A stretch of DNA of 64,000 nt from Vallicoccus soli (GCF_003594885.1 NZ_QZEZ01000002.1:558001-622000), one strand, 5' to 3'. Counted from the stretch's first letter, positions 7,138 to 17,216 are shown. The notes: generated from the sequence alone by a model not told the origin. A program made the numbers and translations.

Positions 7138-9684
7138 GTGCCCGGTACCAACCTCACCCGCGACGAGGCCCGCGAGCGCGCGGAGCTGCTGTCGGTGTCC
7201 GCCTACGAGGTGGACCTCGACCTGACCACCGGCGAGACCACGTTCCGGTCCACGACCCGCGTGCGGTTCACCGCCCGCGAGGGCGCCTCGACGTTCGTCG
7301 ACCTCATCGCGCCGACCGTGCACGAGGTCGTCCTCAACGGCACGGGCCTCGACCCGGCGGCGGTCGTCGCCGACAACCGGATCGCGCTCGAGGGGCTGGC
7401 GGCGGAGAACGAGCTGCTCGTCGTCGCCGACTGCGCGTACATGCGCACCGGCGAGGGCCTGCACCGCTTCGTCGACCCGGTCGACGGCGAGGCCTACCTC
7501 TACACCCAGTTCGAGGTCGCCGACTCCCGGCGCATGTTCGCGGTGTTCGAGCAGCCCGACCTCAAGGCGACGTTCCGCTTCACGGTCACCGCGCCCGCGC
7601 ACTGGGAGGTCGTCAGCGGCTCGCCCACCCCGGAGCCGGAGCAGGTCCGCGAGGGCGTCGCGCGCTGGGCCTTCGAGCCGACCCTGCGCATGTCGTCGTA
7701 CATCACGGCGCTGGTGGCCGGGCCCTACCACGTCGAGCGCGGCGAGCTCACGTCCCGCGACGGGCGCACGGTGCCGCTCGGGGTCTTCTGCCGCCGGTCG
7801 CTGGCGCCGTTCCTCGACGCCGACGAGGTCATGGACGTCACGCGACGGGGCTTCGCCTTCTTCGAGGAGCTGTTCGACCGCGCCTACCCGTTCGGCAAGT
7901 ACGACCAGCTCTTCGTCCCGGAGTTCAACGCCGGCGCCATGGAGAACGCCGGCGCGGTGACCTTCCTCGAGGACTACGTCTTCCGCAGCAAGGTCCCCGA
8001 GGCCACGGTCGAGCGGCGCGCCGAGACGATCCTGCACGAGCTCGCCCACATGTGGTTCGGCGACCTCGTGACCATGCGCTGGTGGGACGACCTCTGGCTC
8101 AACGAGTCGTTCGCGACGTTCGCCAGCGTCCTGTGCCAGTCCGAGGCGACGCGCTGGACCCAGGCGTGGACGACCTTCGCCAACGCGGAGAAGGGCTGGG
8201 CCTACCGCCAGGACCAGCTGTCCTCCACCCACCCCATCGCCGCGGACATCCGCGACCTCGAGGACGTCGAGGTCAACTTCGACGGGATCACCTACGCCAA
8301 GGGCGCGTCCGTCCTCAAGCAGCTCGTGGCGTACGTCGGGCGCGACGCGTTCTTCGAGGGCATCCGGCGCTACTTCGCCGCGCACGCCTGGGGCAACACC
8401 ACGCTGCGCGACCTGCTCGTCGAGCTCGAGCGCACGTCGGGCCGCGACCTCGCGGCCTGGTCGCGGGAGTGGCTGGAGACGGCGGGGGTCAACACGCTGC
8501 GCCCGGACCTCTCGACCGACGCCGACGGCACCATCTCCGCCTTCGCCGTGCTGCAGGAGGCCCCGGCCGAGCACCCCGTGCTGCGCTCGCACCGGCTGGC
8601 CATCGGGCTCTACGACCGCGAGGGCGAGCACCTGGTGCGCCGGCGGCGGCTGGAGCTGGACGTGGCGGGCGAGCGCACCGAGGTGCCCGAGCTCGTCGGC
8701 GAGCGGCGCCCCGACCTCGTGCTGCTCAACGACGACGACCTCGCGTACGCCAAGATCCGCCTCGACGAGCGCTCGCTCGAGACGGTGCTCGGCAGCATCG
8801 CCACCTTCCGCGACAGCCTGCCGCGCACGCTGTGCTGGGCGGCGGCGTGGGACATGACGCGCGACGCGGAGATGGCCGCCCGCGACTACCTCGAGCTGGT
8901 GCTCGGCGGGGTGGGCACCGAGTCCGACTCCTCCGTCGTGCGCACCCTGCTGCGCCAGGCCGAGGCGGCCGTCGCGCTCTACGTGGCCCCGGAGCACCGT
9001 GCCGAGGCCGAGCAGCGGCTCGCGGACGGCTACGAGGCGCTGCTGCGCGACGCCGCGCCGGGCAGCGACTCGCAGCTGCAGCTCGTGCGGGCCTTCGCCG
9101 GCGAGGCGCGCAGCGACGCCCAGCTAGACCTCGTCGCCGGCCTGCTCGACGGGACGCAGGCGCTGCCCGGGCTCGAGGTCGACACCGACCTGCGCTGGGC
9201 CCTGCTGCACGCGCTCGTCGAGGCCGGCCGCGCCGGGGAGGCGGAGGTCGCCGCGGAGCTCGAGCGCGACAACACCGCGACCGGGGCCCGCCACGCCGCG
9301 TCGGCGCGCGCCGCCGTGCCGACCGCCGAGGCCAAGCGCGCCGCGTGGGACGCCGTCGTCGTCCGCGACGACCTGGCCAACGCGCTGCAGACCGCCACCA
9401 TCGGCGGCTTCTCGTCCCGGCGCCAGCGGGCGCTGCTCGAGGCCTACGTCGAGCCGTACTTCGCGGTGCTGCAGGAGGTCTGGGCGACCCGCACCAACGA
9501 GACGGCGCAGAACGTCGTCGTCGGGCTCTACCCGACGCTCCTGGCGAGCGAGGACCTGCTCCGGCGCACCGACGCCTGGCTGGCGGGCGAGGACGTCCCG
9601 CCGGCCCTGCGCCGCCTCGTGCAGGAGTCCCGCGACGGCGTCGCCCGCGCGCTCGCCGCGCAGGCGCGGGACGCCAAGCGCTGA
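7138..9684 (+). CDS. pepN: Aminopeptidase N (M1 family zinc metallopeptidase)
   Basis: An 848-residue cytoplasmic enzyme that removes N-terminal residues from peptides. The exopeptidase motif GAMEN is at 266-270 and the zinc motif HELAH at 300-304, with the third ligand Glu323 in LNESFA. The C-terminal 400 residues form the ERAP1-like helical domain usual for actinobacterial PepN (about 850-860 aa). The GTG at 7138 is preceded by AAGGAGG with 9-base spacing, which fixes the start. A strong hairpin follows the stop. Confidence 0.96.
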   Translation: MPGTNLTRDEARERAELLSVSAYEVDLDLTTGETTFRSTTRVRFTAREGASTFVDLIAPTVHEVVLNGTGLDPAAVVADNRIALEGLAAENELLVVADCAYMRTGEGLHRFVDPVDGEAYLYTQFEVADSRRMFAVFEQPDLKATFRFTVTAPAHWEVVSGSPTPEPEQVREGVARWAFEPTLRMSSYITALVAGPYHVERGELTSRDGRTVPLGVFCRRSLAPFLDADEVMDVTRRGFAFFEELFDRAYPFGKYDQLFVPEFNAGAMENAGAVTFLEDYVFRSKVPEATVERRAETILHELAHMWFGDLVTMRWWDDLWLNESFATFASVLCQSEATRWTQAWTTFANAEKGWAYRQDQLSSTHPIAADIRDLEDVEVNFDGITYAKGASVLKQLVAYVGRDAFFEGIRRYFAAHAWGNTTLRDLLVELERTSGRDLAAWSREWLETAGVNTLRPDLSTDADGTISAFAVLQEAPAEHPVLRSHRLAIGLYDREGEHLVRRRRLELDVAGERTEVPELVGERRPDLVLLNDDDLAYAKIRLDERSLETVLGSIATFRDSLPRTLCWAAAWDMTRDAEMAARDYLELVLGGVGTESDSSVVRTLLRQAEAAVALYVAPEHRAEAEQRLADGYEALLRDAAPGSDSQLQLVRAFAGEARSDAQLDLVAGLLDGTQALPGLEVDTDLRWALLHALVEAGRAGEAEVAAELERDNTATGARHAASARAAVPTAEAKRAAWDAVVVRDDLANALQTATIGGFSSRRQRALLEAYVEPYFAVLQEVWATRTNETAQNVVVGLYPTLLASEDLLRRTDAWLAGEDVPPALRRLVQESRDGVARALAAQARDAKR

Positions 9685-9704
9685 GCGCCCGGCCCCTGGG
9701 CGTC

Positions 9705-9749
9705 TGACCCCGGGCCCGGCTGCCCGTGCGGCGGCCGGGCCCGGGGTCA
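9705..9749. terminator. Bidirectional terminator hairpin between pepN and the HAD gene
   Basis: TGACCCCGGGCCCGGC (9705-9720) pairs perfectly with 9734-9749: a 16-bp stem with a 13-base loop. It lies between convergent genes and its right arm includes the stop codon of the HAD gene. Confidence 0.8.
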
Positions 9750-10436
9750 GCGCTCGACGAGGCGCCCGATCGGCGAGCCCTGCAGGTCCTCGAGCAGCGC
9801 CGACGGGTCGTCGTAGACCGCGGCGGCTCCGGCGTCGAGCAGCTCGCCCCGGCTGAGGCCCCCGCAGAGCAGGGCGATGCACGCCATGTCGGCGTCGTTC
9901 GCCGCCTGCACGTCCCACAGGGTGTCCCCCACGACCACCGTGCGCCGGGGGTCTAGGTGGTTCTCGCGGGCGGCCACGACGAGCAGGTCGGGCGCCGGCT
10001 TCGCCCGGTCCACCGCGCCCGAGGTCGTCGCCCCGGAGAGCGCGTCCCCCGCGCCGATCGCCGGGCGCATCCACTCCAGGTCCTGCTCCCGCCCGCTGGT
10101 CGCGAGCACGGCGGCCAGCCCCAGCCCGGCCACCGCCTCGACGAGCTCCCCGGCGCGCGGGAACGCGAGCACGTCGTCCTGGAACGCCTCGTAGCAGGCG
10201 CTGTGCGCGTCCACGACCGCCGACACCGCCTCCTCGTCGAGCCCGTCGCCGAGCACGTGCCCGACCAGCTCCTGGCTGCCGATGCCGATGGCCCGGTGGA
10301 TCGTCGACATCGACACCCCCTCGTGCCCGGTCCGGCGGAACGCCCGCGACCAGGCCACGACGTGCAGGTAGTTGGTGTCCAGCAGGGTGCCGTCCACGTC
10401 GAGGAGGACGCCGGGGCGCAGGTCGTGGTCGCTCAC
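9747..10436 (-). CDS. HAD-superfamily hydrolase (phosphoglycolate phosphatase-like)
   Basis: A 229-residue subfamily IA HAD phosphatase. Motif I is LLDVDGTLLDTN near the N-terminus, motif II is LATSGRE, the conserved Lys lies in DRAKPAPD, and motif III is VVGDTLWDVQAAND. The helical cap between residues 20 and 90 is of the PGP/beta-phosphoglucomutase type. The substrate is uncertain. The GTG at 10436 starts a peptide just ahead of motif I. Its stop is embedded in a terminator shared with pepN. Confidence 0.88.
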   Translation of the reverse strand: MSDHDLRPGVLLDVDGTLLDTNYLHVVAWSRAFRRTGHEGVSMSTIHRAIGIGSQELVGHVLGDGLDEEAVSAVVDAHSACYEAFQDDVLAFPRAGELVEAVAGLGLAAVLATSGREQDLEWMRPAIGAGDALSGATTSGAVDRAKPAPDLLVVAARENHLDPRRTVVVGDTLWDVQAANDADMACIALLCGGLSRGELLDAGAAAVYDDPSALLEDLQGSPIGRLVER

Positions 10437-10498
10437 GGGTCCGCCCCTACCCCGCGCGGCCCCGCGCCGACACCACCGGGAGCCGCCGGGGCAGTCGC

Positions 10499-11332
10499 TC
10501 AGGAGCGCGGACGCGGCGACCAGGGCGTCAGGGGACGCTCGCGCCGGACGCCGTCCACGACGACGTCGACGCGCTCGTCGTAGAAGGCGACGCGCCCGCG
10601 CAGGGCGGGCGCCTCGGGCACCGGGTCCTCGTAGGACCAGGCGACGTCCTCCTCGAGGCGGTCCCCCAGCAGCAGGGACCAGGAGGAGGCGAGCCCCTTG
10701 TAGGGGCACCTGGTGCGCTTCGCGCTCGGCACCAGCCGGGCGGTCACGTCCTCGCGCGGCAGGTACGACCGTGGCGGCAGCATCGTCTCCAGGACCACCA
10801 GCGGACGGTCGCTGCGGGCGAGGACCACGCCGTCGAGCTCGACCACCACCTGCCGGGAGCTGCGCAGCGCGTCGACCCGGTGGAACGGGTCGCGCGGGTG
10901 AGCGAGCACCGGCTCGTCCTCCTCCCACCAGGCGTCGAACCCGGCGAAGTCGAGCAGCAGCCACCCGGGGAGGTCGGGGTCGTCGAGGCGGAACGCCGCA
11001 GCCTCGCCCCCGCCGGTACGCAGCGTGAGTGGTGTGCCCGCGGCCGTGTGCACTGCGAACGCGACCGACGGGTCGAGCACGGGTCGGGGCGTGGCGCCCG
11101 GCAGCGGCAGCCCGACGTCCTCCCAGGACCGCGGGTCCGCCGCGGCCTCGATGAGCCCGGCGGTGACGTCGGCGGGCGGCGCGGCGTAGGTCGGGACCAC
11201 GCGGCGGGGTTCCCAGACCAGGGCGGCGCGCGCGCTGTCCACGACGACCGCACCGCCCAGGGAGCCGCGGACCCGGCTCGGGACCGGCTGCCAGCGCAGG
11301 GCGTCGAGCGCACCCAGGACCAGCCCGTCCAT
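10499..11332 (-). CDS. DUF427 domain protein (two-repeat form)
   Basis: A 277-residue protein with DUF427 signatures in both halves: RVRGSLGGAVVVDSARAALVWEP in the first, and LDGVVLARSDRPLVVLETMLPPRSYLPREDV with CPYKG in the second. DUF427 proteins are small beta-barrel proteins of unknown biochemical role. A single-domain paralogue occurs at 56535-57050. The ATG at 11332 is used here; in-frame GTGs at 11344 and 11353 are alternatives and lie nearer a GGGAGG. Confidence 0.85.
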   Translation of the reverse strand: MDGLVLGALDALRWQPVPSRVRGSLGGAVVVDSARAALVWEPRRVVPTYAAPPADVTAGLIEAAADPRSWEDVGLPLPGATPRPVLDPSVAFAVHTAAGTPLTLRTGGGEAAAFRLDDPDLPGWLLLDFAGFDAWWEEDEPVLAHPRDPFHRVDALRSSRQVVVELDGVVLARSDRPLVVLETMLPPRSYLPREDVTARLVPSAKRTRCPYKGLASSWSLLLGDRLEEDVAWSYEDPVPEAPALRGRVAFYDERVDVVVDGVRRERPLTPWSPRPRS

Positions 11333-11451
11333 GCGCACGGCCACGTCGCCCACCGCCCTCCCGACCCGCAGGCACGGCTGCCCCGCCCCGCTCCTCCACC
11401 GTGCTCCTGAGCACCGGGGGTCGTCCAGGGTCGGCCTCGCGGCACCGGCCG

Positions 11452-12645
11452 TCAGGCGCCCCGGCCGGCCGGGTCGCGCAGGTCGCGCACCCCCGGCACG
11501 AGCAGCGGCAGCAGCGAGGTGACCGCCATCGCGCCGACCGCCGCGGCGAGCACGGGCCCGCGGCCGACGAGCGCCACGACCGGCCCGACCAGCGCCAGGC
11601 CGAGCGGCAGCAGCGCGAGGCTGCACAGCCAGTCCAGGGACACCACCCGCGCCAGCAGGTGCGGCGGCACCGCGCGCTGCAGCGCGGTCTCCCACCAGAC
11701 GTTGAACGGGCCGAGGCCGGCGCCGCCCAGCGCCCAGGCGGCGGCCAGGAGCGGGACCGGCGCCTGCACGAGCAGCCCGAGCGGGGGCAGCGCCCACGCG
11801 GCGAGGCACAGCAGCCCCGCGAGGCCGGGGTGCGCCGGGCGCCACCAGCCCGCCACCAGCACCCCCGCGAGCCCGCCGAGCGCGCCGGCGGCGAGCACGA
11901 GCCCGTACGCCGAGGCCCGCGCCCCGCCCTCGTCGAGGACGATCGGCAGCAGCACGGTCGCCGGGGCCAGGGCGAGCAGCAGCTGGGCGCACGACATGGC
12001 GAGCACCGCGCCCACCCACGGCCGCTCGCGCACCGCGACGAGGCCCTCCGCGACCTCGGCGTGCAGGCGGCGGCGGGGCGCGCGCCGGCGCACCGGCTCC
12101 GCCACGCGCAGCAGGGTCAGCAGGCTGATCCCGAACGACGCCGCGTCCACGGCGAACACGGCGGCCGGCCCGGTGACGAGCAGCAGCGCACCGGCCAGCC
12201 CCGGCCCTAGCACCTGCGCCAGGTGGCGCCCGCCGCCGGAGAGCGCGTTCCCGGCGGGGAGCTGCTCGGCCGGCAGGACGGTCGGGAGCAGGGCGCTGTA
12301 CGCGGGGCGGGAGAACGCCTCGCCCGCACCGACGACGAGGACCAGGGCCGCGAGCGCCCACGTGGGCGGGCTCCCCGTGCCGACGGCCACAGCCAGCCCG
12401 GCGGTCGCGAGCAGGCGCACCACGTCGGCGGCGACCAGCACGCGGACCCGCGGCAGGCGGTCGGCCCAGACCCCGCCGAGCAGCGCGAAGAGCACCAGCG
12501 CGGCGGTCCGGGCGGCGAGGACGAGGCCGAGCTCCCCGGCCGAGCCGCCGCGGCCCACGACGACCGCGGCGACCGCCACCGGCAGCACCTGGTCGCCGAC
12601 GGCGCTGACGGTCTGGCCGGCGAAGAGCCAGCGGAAGGCCGGCAC
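11452..12645 (-). CDS. MFS transporter (enterobactin-exporter/EntS-like, MFS_3 family)
   Basis: A 397-residue inner-membrane protein with about 12 hydrophobic segments. It begins with FRWLFAGQTVSAVGDQVLPVAV, the pattern of the EntS/MFS_3 drug and siderophore exporters. The loop 2-3 motif GGVWADRLPRVRVLVAAD and SRPAYSALLPTVLP fit the family. It probably exports a lipophilic small molecule by proton antiport; the substrate is unknown and no siderophore genes are adjacent. The GTG at 12645 is the only start near the conserved N-terminus. Confidence 0.85.
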   Translation of the reverse strand: MPAFRWLFAGQTVSAVGDQVLPVAVAAVVVGRGGSAGELGLVLAARTAALVLFALLGGVWADRLPRVRVLVAADVVRLLATAGLAVAVGTGSPPTWALAALVLVVGAGEAFSRPAYSALLPTVLPAEQLPAGNALSGGGRHLAQVLGPGLAGALLLVTGPAAVFAVDAASFGISLLTLLRVAEPVRRRAPRRRLHAEVAEGLVAVRERPWVGAVLAMSCAQLLLALAPATVLLPIVLDEGGARASAYGLVLAAGALGGLAGVLVAGWWRPAHPGLAGLLCLAAWALPPLGLLVQAPVPLLAAAWALGGAGLGPFNVWWETALQRAVPPHLLARVVSLDWLCSLALLPLGLALVGPVVALVGRGPVLAAAVGAMAVTSLLPLLVPGVRDLRDPAGRGA

Positions 12646-12715
12646 GCCGAGGGGTCCGCTCAGGAGGGCGGGCCCACCCCGACGGCGGGGTCGGCCGGTC
12701 CCGCGGGGCCGGCGC

Positions 12716-13093
12716 TCAGCGCCGGCGGGAGGAGTGCGCGTGGTCGCCGAGCATGCGCACGCCCTCGGCGATGCCCCCCGCGAGGTCCCCGCCGGCGAAG
12801 GCCGACGACATCGACATCGTCGCGAGGCTGCACGAGCGGTCGTCGACGCGGCGGACCGCCTCGCTGCCGGTGACCACCTCGATGGTGCGCGCGCCCGGGT
12901 CGATCGTCAGCAGGACGCTGCGCGCCGGGTCGGGCAGCTGGGCGTGCAGCTCGCGGGCCCCGGAGCGGGCGTCCTCGCCGGGCACGTTCCCGACGTAGAC
13001 GGAGAAGGCGAGGCCGCTGACCTGCTCGGCGACGCGCAGCGCCCGGCGGATGTCCTCGGCCTCGCGCTCGGTGAACGCCTCACCAGCGGGCAC
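12716..13093 (-). CDS. DUF5130 family protein
   Basis: A 125-residue soluble protein that resembles actinobacterial DUF5130 proteins (GEAFTEREAEDIRRAL, FSVYVGNVPGED, LHAQLPDPARSVLLTIDPG, IEVVTGSEAVRRVDD, SMSSAFAGGDLAGGI, GVRMLGDHA). The fold is related to TPM-type domains; the role is unknown. The GTG at 13093 gives the usual family N-terminus and has a G-rich Shine-Dalgarno 8 bases upstream; a GTG at 13102 is possible. It overlaps the upstream gene by 14 bases. Confidence 0.75.
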   Translation of the reverse strand: MPAGEAFTEREAEDIRRALRVAEQVSGLAFSVYVGNVPGEDARSGARELHAQLPDPARSVLLTIDPGARTIEVVTGSEAVRRVDDRSCSLATMSMSSAFAGGDLAGGIAEGVRMLGDHAHSSRRR

Positions 13094-13502
13094 TCGCGCC
13101 ACCCCCCGCCATCGTGCCCTCGGTGGGCAGGTCGTCGACGTCCTTGGGCCGCTCGTGCGCCGGCGGGCCGTGGAACCAGACCGGCGCGGAGTACCAGCCG
13201 GCACCCGGGCGGTAGCGGCGCTCGCCGCCGCGGTTCGTCGCGTACACCAGCGCGGTGATGACCGCGAAGAGCAGCACGGGCAGGCCCACGAAGACCCCGA
13301 CCGTCTCCAGGGCCGACAGGCCGGCGCCCGGGTCGTCGCCGTCGTCGCGGTAGACCGCGGCCGCCGGCGAGGCGGACAGCACCGAGAGGAGCGGGACCCC
13401 GAGCGCGACGAGGCCGGCGGCCGCCGACGTCGCGGCCCTCGCGGTCCCCCGGGCGCGGGGGGCGGCAGGACGAGCGGTCACGCGGGACACCGTACCGGTC
13501 AC
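13080..13502 (-). CDS. Small secreted or membrane-anchored protein of unknown function
   Basis: A 140-residue protein I do not recognise. It has a basic N-terminus followed by a signal-peptide-like core (about residues 25-48, ending SASPAAA), then a transmembrane segment (about 65-92, VGVFVGLPVLLFAVITALVY) and a polar tail with a WYSAPVWFHGPPAHERP motif. The GTG at 13502 overlaps the malQ stop in a GTGA, so translation is coupled to malQ. It overlaps DUF5130 downstream. Similar small membrane proteins precede DUF5130 genes in other actinobacteria, which hints at a pair. Confidence 0.7.
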   Translation of the reverse strand: MTGTVSRVTARPAAPRARGTARAATSAAAGLVALGVPLLSVLSASPAAAVYRDDGDDPGAGLSALETVGVFVGLPVLLFAVITALVYATNRGGERRYRPGAGWYSAPVWFHGPPAHERPKDVDDLPTEGTMAGGGASARW

Positions 13503-15643
13503 CGCCCACCACCCTCGTGGGCGGGCAGCGGCGCGCCGCCGACCGCCGCGGCGAGGGCGCGCGCCCGCTCCGAGCGCACGACCTCCTCGAGCAGCAGGGG
13601 CCGCCGGTCGCCGTCCGACAGCGGCAGGCGCCAGTTCGGGTACTCGTCGGAGGTGCCCGGCTGGTTCAGCGCGCGCACGTCGCCGGTGGCGTCGGGCAGG
13701 GCCACGCCGAGCAGCCGGGACGGCGACTGCGCGAGGAGGCGGTGCAGCCCCTCGACCACCTCGCGGGGCGAGGGGTCCTCGGGCACGAGGCCCCGCTCGC
13801 GCAGCAGCGCGAGCCAGGCCGCCTGCTCCTCGGCGTCGATGCGCCGCTCCTCCTCGACGTCGCGCGTCAGCAGGCCCAGCTCCGAGCGGATCCTGATGTG
13901 CTCGCCCTGCAGGTAGCCGGCCGTCGGGGGCAGGTCGTGCGTGGTCACCGCGGCGAGCGTGAGCTCGCGCCAGCGCTCCGGCGGCAGCGGGCGGCCCTCG
14001 CCGTCGCGCTCGAACCACAGGATCGACGTGCCCAGGACGCCGCGCTCGGCGAGGTGCTCGCGCACCCCCGGCTCGACCGTGCCGAGGTCCTCGCCCACCA
14101 CGACGGCCCCGGCGCGCGCGGCCTCCAGCGCGAGGACGCCGACCATCGCCTCGGCGTCGTAGCGGACGTAGGTCCCGCGGTCCGCGGCGGCCCCCGCGGG
14201 CACCCACCAGAGGCGGAAGAGGCCGAGCACGTGGTCCACCCGGATGCCGCCGGCGTGGCGCAGGATCGTGCGGATCATGTCGCGGAACGGGGCGTAGCCC
14301 AGCTCGGCGAGCCGGTCCGGGCGCCACGGCGGCTGCGACCAGTCCTGGCCCTGCTGGTTGAAGGCGTCCGGCGGCGCCCCCACGTTGACGTCGCGGGCCA
14401 GGACGTCCTGCAGCGACCAGGCGTCCGCCCCCGTGGGGTGCACGCCGACCGCGAGGTCGTGGACCACGCCCAGCGGCATCCCCGCCTCGAGGCACTCGCG
14501 CTGGGCGCGCGCGAGCTGCTCGTCGAGCACCCACTGCATCCAGCAGTGCAGGTCGACCCGCTCGCGCAGCTCCTCGCGGGCGCGGGCGACGGCCGGCGAG
14601 CGGGGGTCGCGCAGCTCCTGCGGCCACTCCTGCCACTGGGCGCCGTGCACCTCGGCGAGCGCGCACCAGGTGGCGAAGTCGACGAGGCCCTGCCCCTCCC
14701 GCGCGACGAACGCGGCGAACGCCGCCTGGCGCCGCGGCGAGCGCTCCACCGCGTGGACGAGGGCCAGCGCCGCGCTCTTGGCCTTCCAGACCGCGCTGCG
14801 GTCGAGCTGCACGTCCTGCTCGTTGGTCGCGCGGCGCGCCTTGGCCAGCCGCTGCACCCGGGAGCGCTCGGGCCCGCCGAGGTAGGCGTACTCCGGCACG
14901 TCCTCGACCCGCAGGTAGAGGGGGCTGACGAAGCGGCGCGTCGACGGCAGGTAGGGCGACGGCTCGATCGGCGGGACCGGGTCGGGCGCGTGCAGCGGGT
15001 TGACGAGCACGAAGCCCGCCCCGAGCTCGCGGGCGCTCCAGGCGCCGAGCTCGGCGAGGTCGGCGAGGTCGCCGTGGCCCCACGAACGCTCCGAGCGCAC
15101 CGAGTAGAGCTGCGCGGTGAAGCCCCACGCGCGCCGGTCCCCGAGGGACGCGGGAAGCCCCAGCCACGCGGGGGTGACGACGAGCGCGCCGGACTCCTCG
15201 CGCTCGCCGCTGCGGGCGACGAGCCGGTGGTAGCCCAGCGGCAGGTCGCCCGGCACCTCGAAGGTGGCCGCGCCGGTGAGGACGCCGTCGACCTCGCGCG
15301 GGTCCACCCAGTGGTCGACCTGGCGCAGCTCCCGGCGACCGCCCTCCTCGAGCTCGACGTGCACCCGCACCGGGTCGCCGTGCGGCACGTGCGCCCGGAC
15401 CCAGGGCGCGCGGCCCTGCCGGGTGACGGTGCAGACGGGGGCGAGGCGCCGCCACGGCGCGTCGGCGCGCTCGGCGGCCGCGCGGCGCACCGCCTCGGGG
15501 GTGGAGGCGTCGACGCCGAGGGCGGCGAGGACCGCCCGTACGGTCTCCTCGGGCACGTCCGTCGGCCGGCCCTGCCAGTCGACGAAGCCGGTGGCGACGC
15601 CGTACGAGCTCGCCAGCTCGTCGAGGGCGCTGTCTGCGGTCAC
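13499..15643 (-). CDS. malQ: 4-alpha-glucanotransferase (amylomaltase, GH77)
   Basis: A 714-residue cytoplasmic enzyme that transfers glucan segments between maltooligosaccharides. GH77 catalytic motifs are visible: GIRVDHVLGLFRLWW (nucleophile Asp), VVGEDLGTVEPGV (acid/base Glu) and TTHDLPPTAGYLQG (third Asp). The N-terminal 140 residues form the beta-domain extension seen in actinobacterial MalQ. The GTG at 15643 has AGGAG 8 bases upstream. Its stop overlaps the next gene. GH13 and GlgC-like genes elsewhere in the window may feed the same glucan metabolism. Confidence 0.95.
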   Translation of the reverse strand: MTADSALDELASSYGVATGFVDWQGRPTDVPEETVRAVLAALGVDASTPEAVRRAAAERADAPWRRLAPVCTVTRQGRAPWVRAHVPHGDPVRVHVELEEGGRRELRQVDHWVDPREVDGVLTGAATFEVPGDLPLGYHRLVARSGEREESGALVVTPAWLGLPASLGDRRAWGFTAQLYSVRSERSWGHGDLADLAELGAWSARELGAGFVLVNPLHAPDPVPPIEPSPYLPSTRRFVSPLYLRVEDVPEYAYLGGPERSRVQRLAKARRATNEQDVQLDRSAVWKAKSAALALVHAVERSPRRQAAFAAFVAREGQGLVDFATWCALAEVHGAQWQEWPQELRDPRSPAVARAREELRERVDLHCWMQWVLDEQLARAQRECLEAGMPLGVVHDLAVGVHPTGADAWSLQDVLARDVNVGAPPDAFNQQGQDWSQPPWRPDRLAELGYAPFRDMIRTILRHAGGIRVDHVLGLFRLWWVPAGAAADRGTYVRYDAEAMVGVLALEAARAGAVVVGEDLGTVEPGVREHLAERGVLGTSILWFERDGEGRPLPPERWRELTLAAVTTHDLPPTAGYLQGEHIRIRSELGLLTRDVEEERRIDAEEQAAWLALLRERGLVPEDPSPREVVEGLHRLLAQSPSRLLGVALPDATGDVRALNQPGTSDEYPNWRLPLSDGDRRPLLLEEVVRSERARALAAAVGGAPLPAHEGGGR

Positions 15644-15716
15644 GGGGGTCTCCTGCTGCTCGCGTGCGGGCCGCAGGATCCTCCCACCCGCGCCGCGACG
15701 ACCCGGAGGCGGTCCG

Positions 15717-17171
15717 TCACCACAGCGCGGGCACCCGCCCCCGCCAGGGCGCCGCCGCCTCGAGCTGCCCGCCCAGGGCGAGCAGGAGGGCCTCCTCGCC
15801 GTAGCGGCCGAGCAGCTGCACCCCGACGGGCAGCCCCTGCGCGGTGGTCCCCAGCGGCAGCGAGAGCGCCGGCTGGCCGGTGAGGTTGGCCGTGGAGGTG
15901 AAGGGCGTGAACGCCTTCTGCGCCGCGAAGTCCGCGGCCGGGTCGTCGTCGTCCCGCAGCCCGCCCACCGGCGCCGGCAGCTGCGCCAGCGTGGGGGTGA
16001 GCACCACGTCGTACGCCGCCGTGGCCTCGAGCGCGCGGCGCGCCGCGGTGCGCCCGGCCCCCTGGGCCTGGGCCAGCCCGAGGCCGCTCACGGCGCGGCC
16101 GCGCTCGCGCAGCCACCGGGTCAGCGGGCGCAGCAGGGGCTCGGCGGCCGGCGGGAGCGGGACCTGCAGGGCCGACACCGACCAGAGCACCTCGAAGTGC
16201 GGGACGACGTCGGGCCCGAACGGCGCCGGCACCTCCTCGACGTCGTGGCCGAGGTCCTCCAGCAGGGCGCTCGCCGCGTCGTACGCCGCGACCACCTCCG
16301 GCGCGACCACCGCGCCGGGCACCGGCGGCACCCGGTGCCGGCCCACCCGCAGCCGCCCCGGGGGCCGGCCCGCCGCGGCGAGGAACGTCGTCCCCGGCGG
16401 CAGCGGCGGCGCCGCGAACGGGTCGCCGGGCCAGGCACCGGCCATCGCGTCGAGCAGCGCGGCCGCGTCGGCGACGGTGCGCGCCAGCGGCCCGTGCACC
16501 CCGAGGTCGCCGACGGCGCCGGGCAGCGGGCCCCCGCTGACCCGCCCGCGGCTGGGCTTGAGCCCGACGAGCCCGCAGGCGCTCGCCGGGATGCGGATCG
16601 AGCCGCCGCCGTCGGACCCGTGCGCCACCGGCGCGAGCCCGGCCGCCACCGCGGCCGCCGCGCCGCCGCTCGACCCGCCCGCGGAGCGCGCGAGGTCCCA
16701 GGGCGAGCGGGCGGGCGGGGCCACGTCGGGCTCGGTGTAGCAGGGCAGGCCGAGCTCGGGCGCGCTCGTCTTGCCGGTCATCGTGGCGCCGGCGGCGGCG
16801 AGGCGCCGCACGACGTGGTCGTCGACCTCCGGCACCACGTCGACGACGCGCGAGCCCGCGCGCATCCGCACGCCGGCCACGGCGTGCAGGTCCTTCACCG
16901 GCACGGGCACCCCGAACAGCGGTGCCCGGGCGGCCAGCTCCGCGAGCTCGCCGCCGGCCCGCGCGGCGGCCAGCCGGGCCCGGGCCGCGCGCGCCTGCTC
17001 CAGGGCCCGCTCCGGGGTCCGGGTCGCGAACGCCCCGACGACGGCGTCGAGGCGCTCCGCGCGCGCCTCGTAGTGCTCGACGAGCTCGACGGGGTCGAGC
17101 TCGCCCGCGCGCAGCGCGGCAGCCTGCTCCAGGGCGGTGAGGTCGTGCGGCGCGCTGCCCCCGGCGGTCAT
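15717..17171 (-). CDS. Amidase-signature family amidase
   Basis: A 484-residue hydrolase with the Ser-cisSer-Lys signature: Lys93 in [40 protein letters not shown], and [13 protein letters not shown]. Close relatives are annotated as 6-aminohexanoate-cyclic-dimer hydrolases or general amidases; the substrate cannot be assigned. The ATG at 17171 follows TAGCGT (17184-17179) by 7 bases, so the start and a leaderless transcript are well supported. Confidence 0.9.
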   Translation of the reverse strand: MTAGGSAPHDLTALEQAAALRAGELDPVELVEHYEARAERLDAVVGAFATRTPERALEQARAARARLAAARAGGELAELAARAPLFGVPVPVKDLHAVAGVRMRAGSRVVDVVPEVDDHVVRRLAAAGATMTGKTSAPELGLPCYTEPDVAPPARSPWDLARSAGGSSGGAAAAVAAGLAPVAHGSDGGGSIRIPASACGLVGLKPSRGRVSGGPLPGAVGDLGVHGPLARTVADAAALLDAMAGAWPGDPFAAPPLPPGTTFLAAAGRPPGRLRVGRHRVPPVPGAVVAPEVVAAYDAASALLEDLGHDVEEVPAPFGPDVVPHFEVLWSVSALQVPLPPAAEPLLRPLTRWLRERGRAVSGLGLAQAQGAGRTAARRALEATAAYDVVLTPTLAQLPAPVGGLRDDDDPAADFAAQKAFTPFTSTANLTGQPALSLPLGTTAQGLPVGVQLLGRYGEEALLLALGGQLEAAAPWRGRVPALW

Positions 17172-17178
17172 GGGCGGG

Positions 17179-17184
17179 ACGCTA
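17179..17184 (-). promoter_or_regulatory. -10 box of the amidase gene (leaderless)
   Basis: On the minus strand TAGCGT is followed by 7 bases and then the ATG at 17171. There is no Shine-Dalgarno sequence. Confidence 0.5.
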
Positions 17185-17216
17185 GCGGCCACCGCCGACG
17201 GGACGGCGGGCGCGGC

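Noticed and set aside
12643-12645. Siderophore cluster around the EntS-like MFS gene
   Set aside because: No NRPS, IucA/IucC or ferric-uptake gene is near, so the transporter alone does not support such a cluster.
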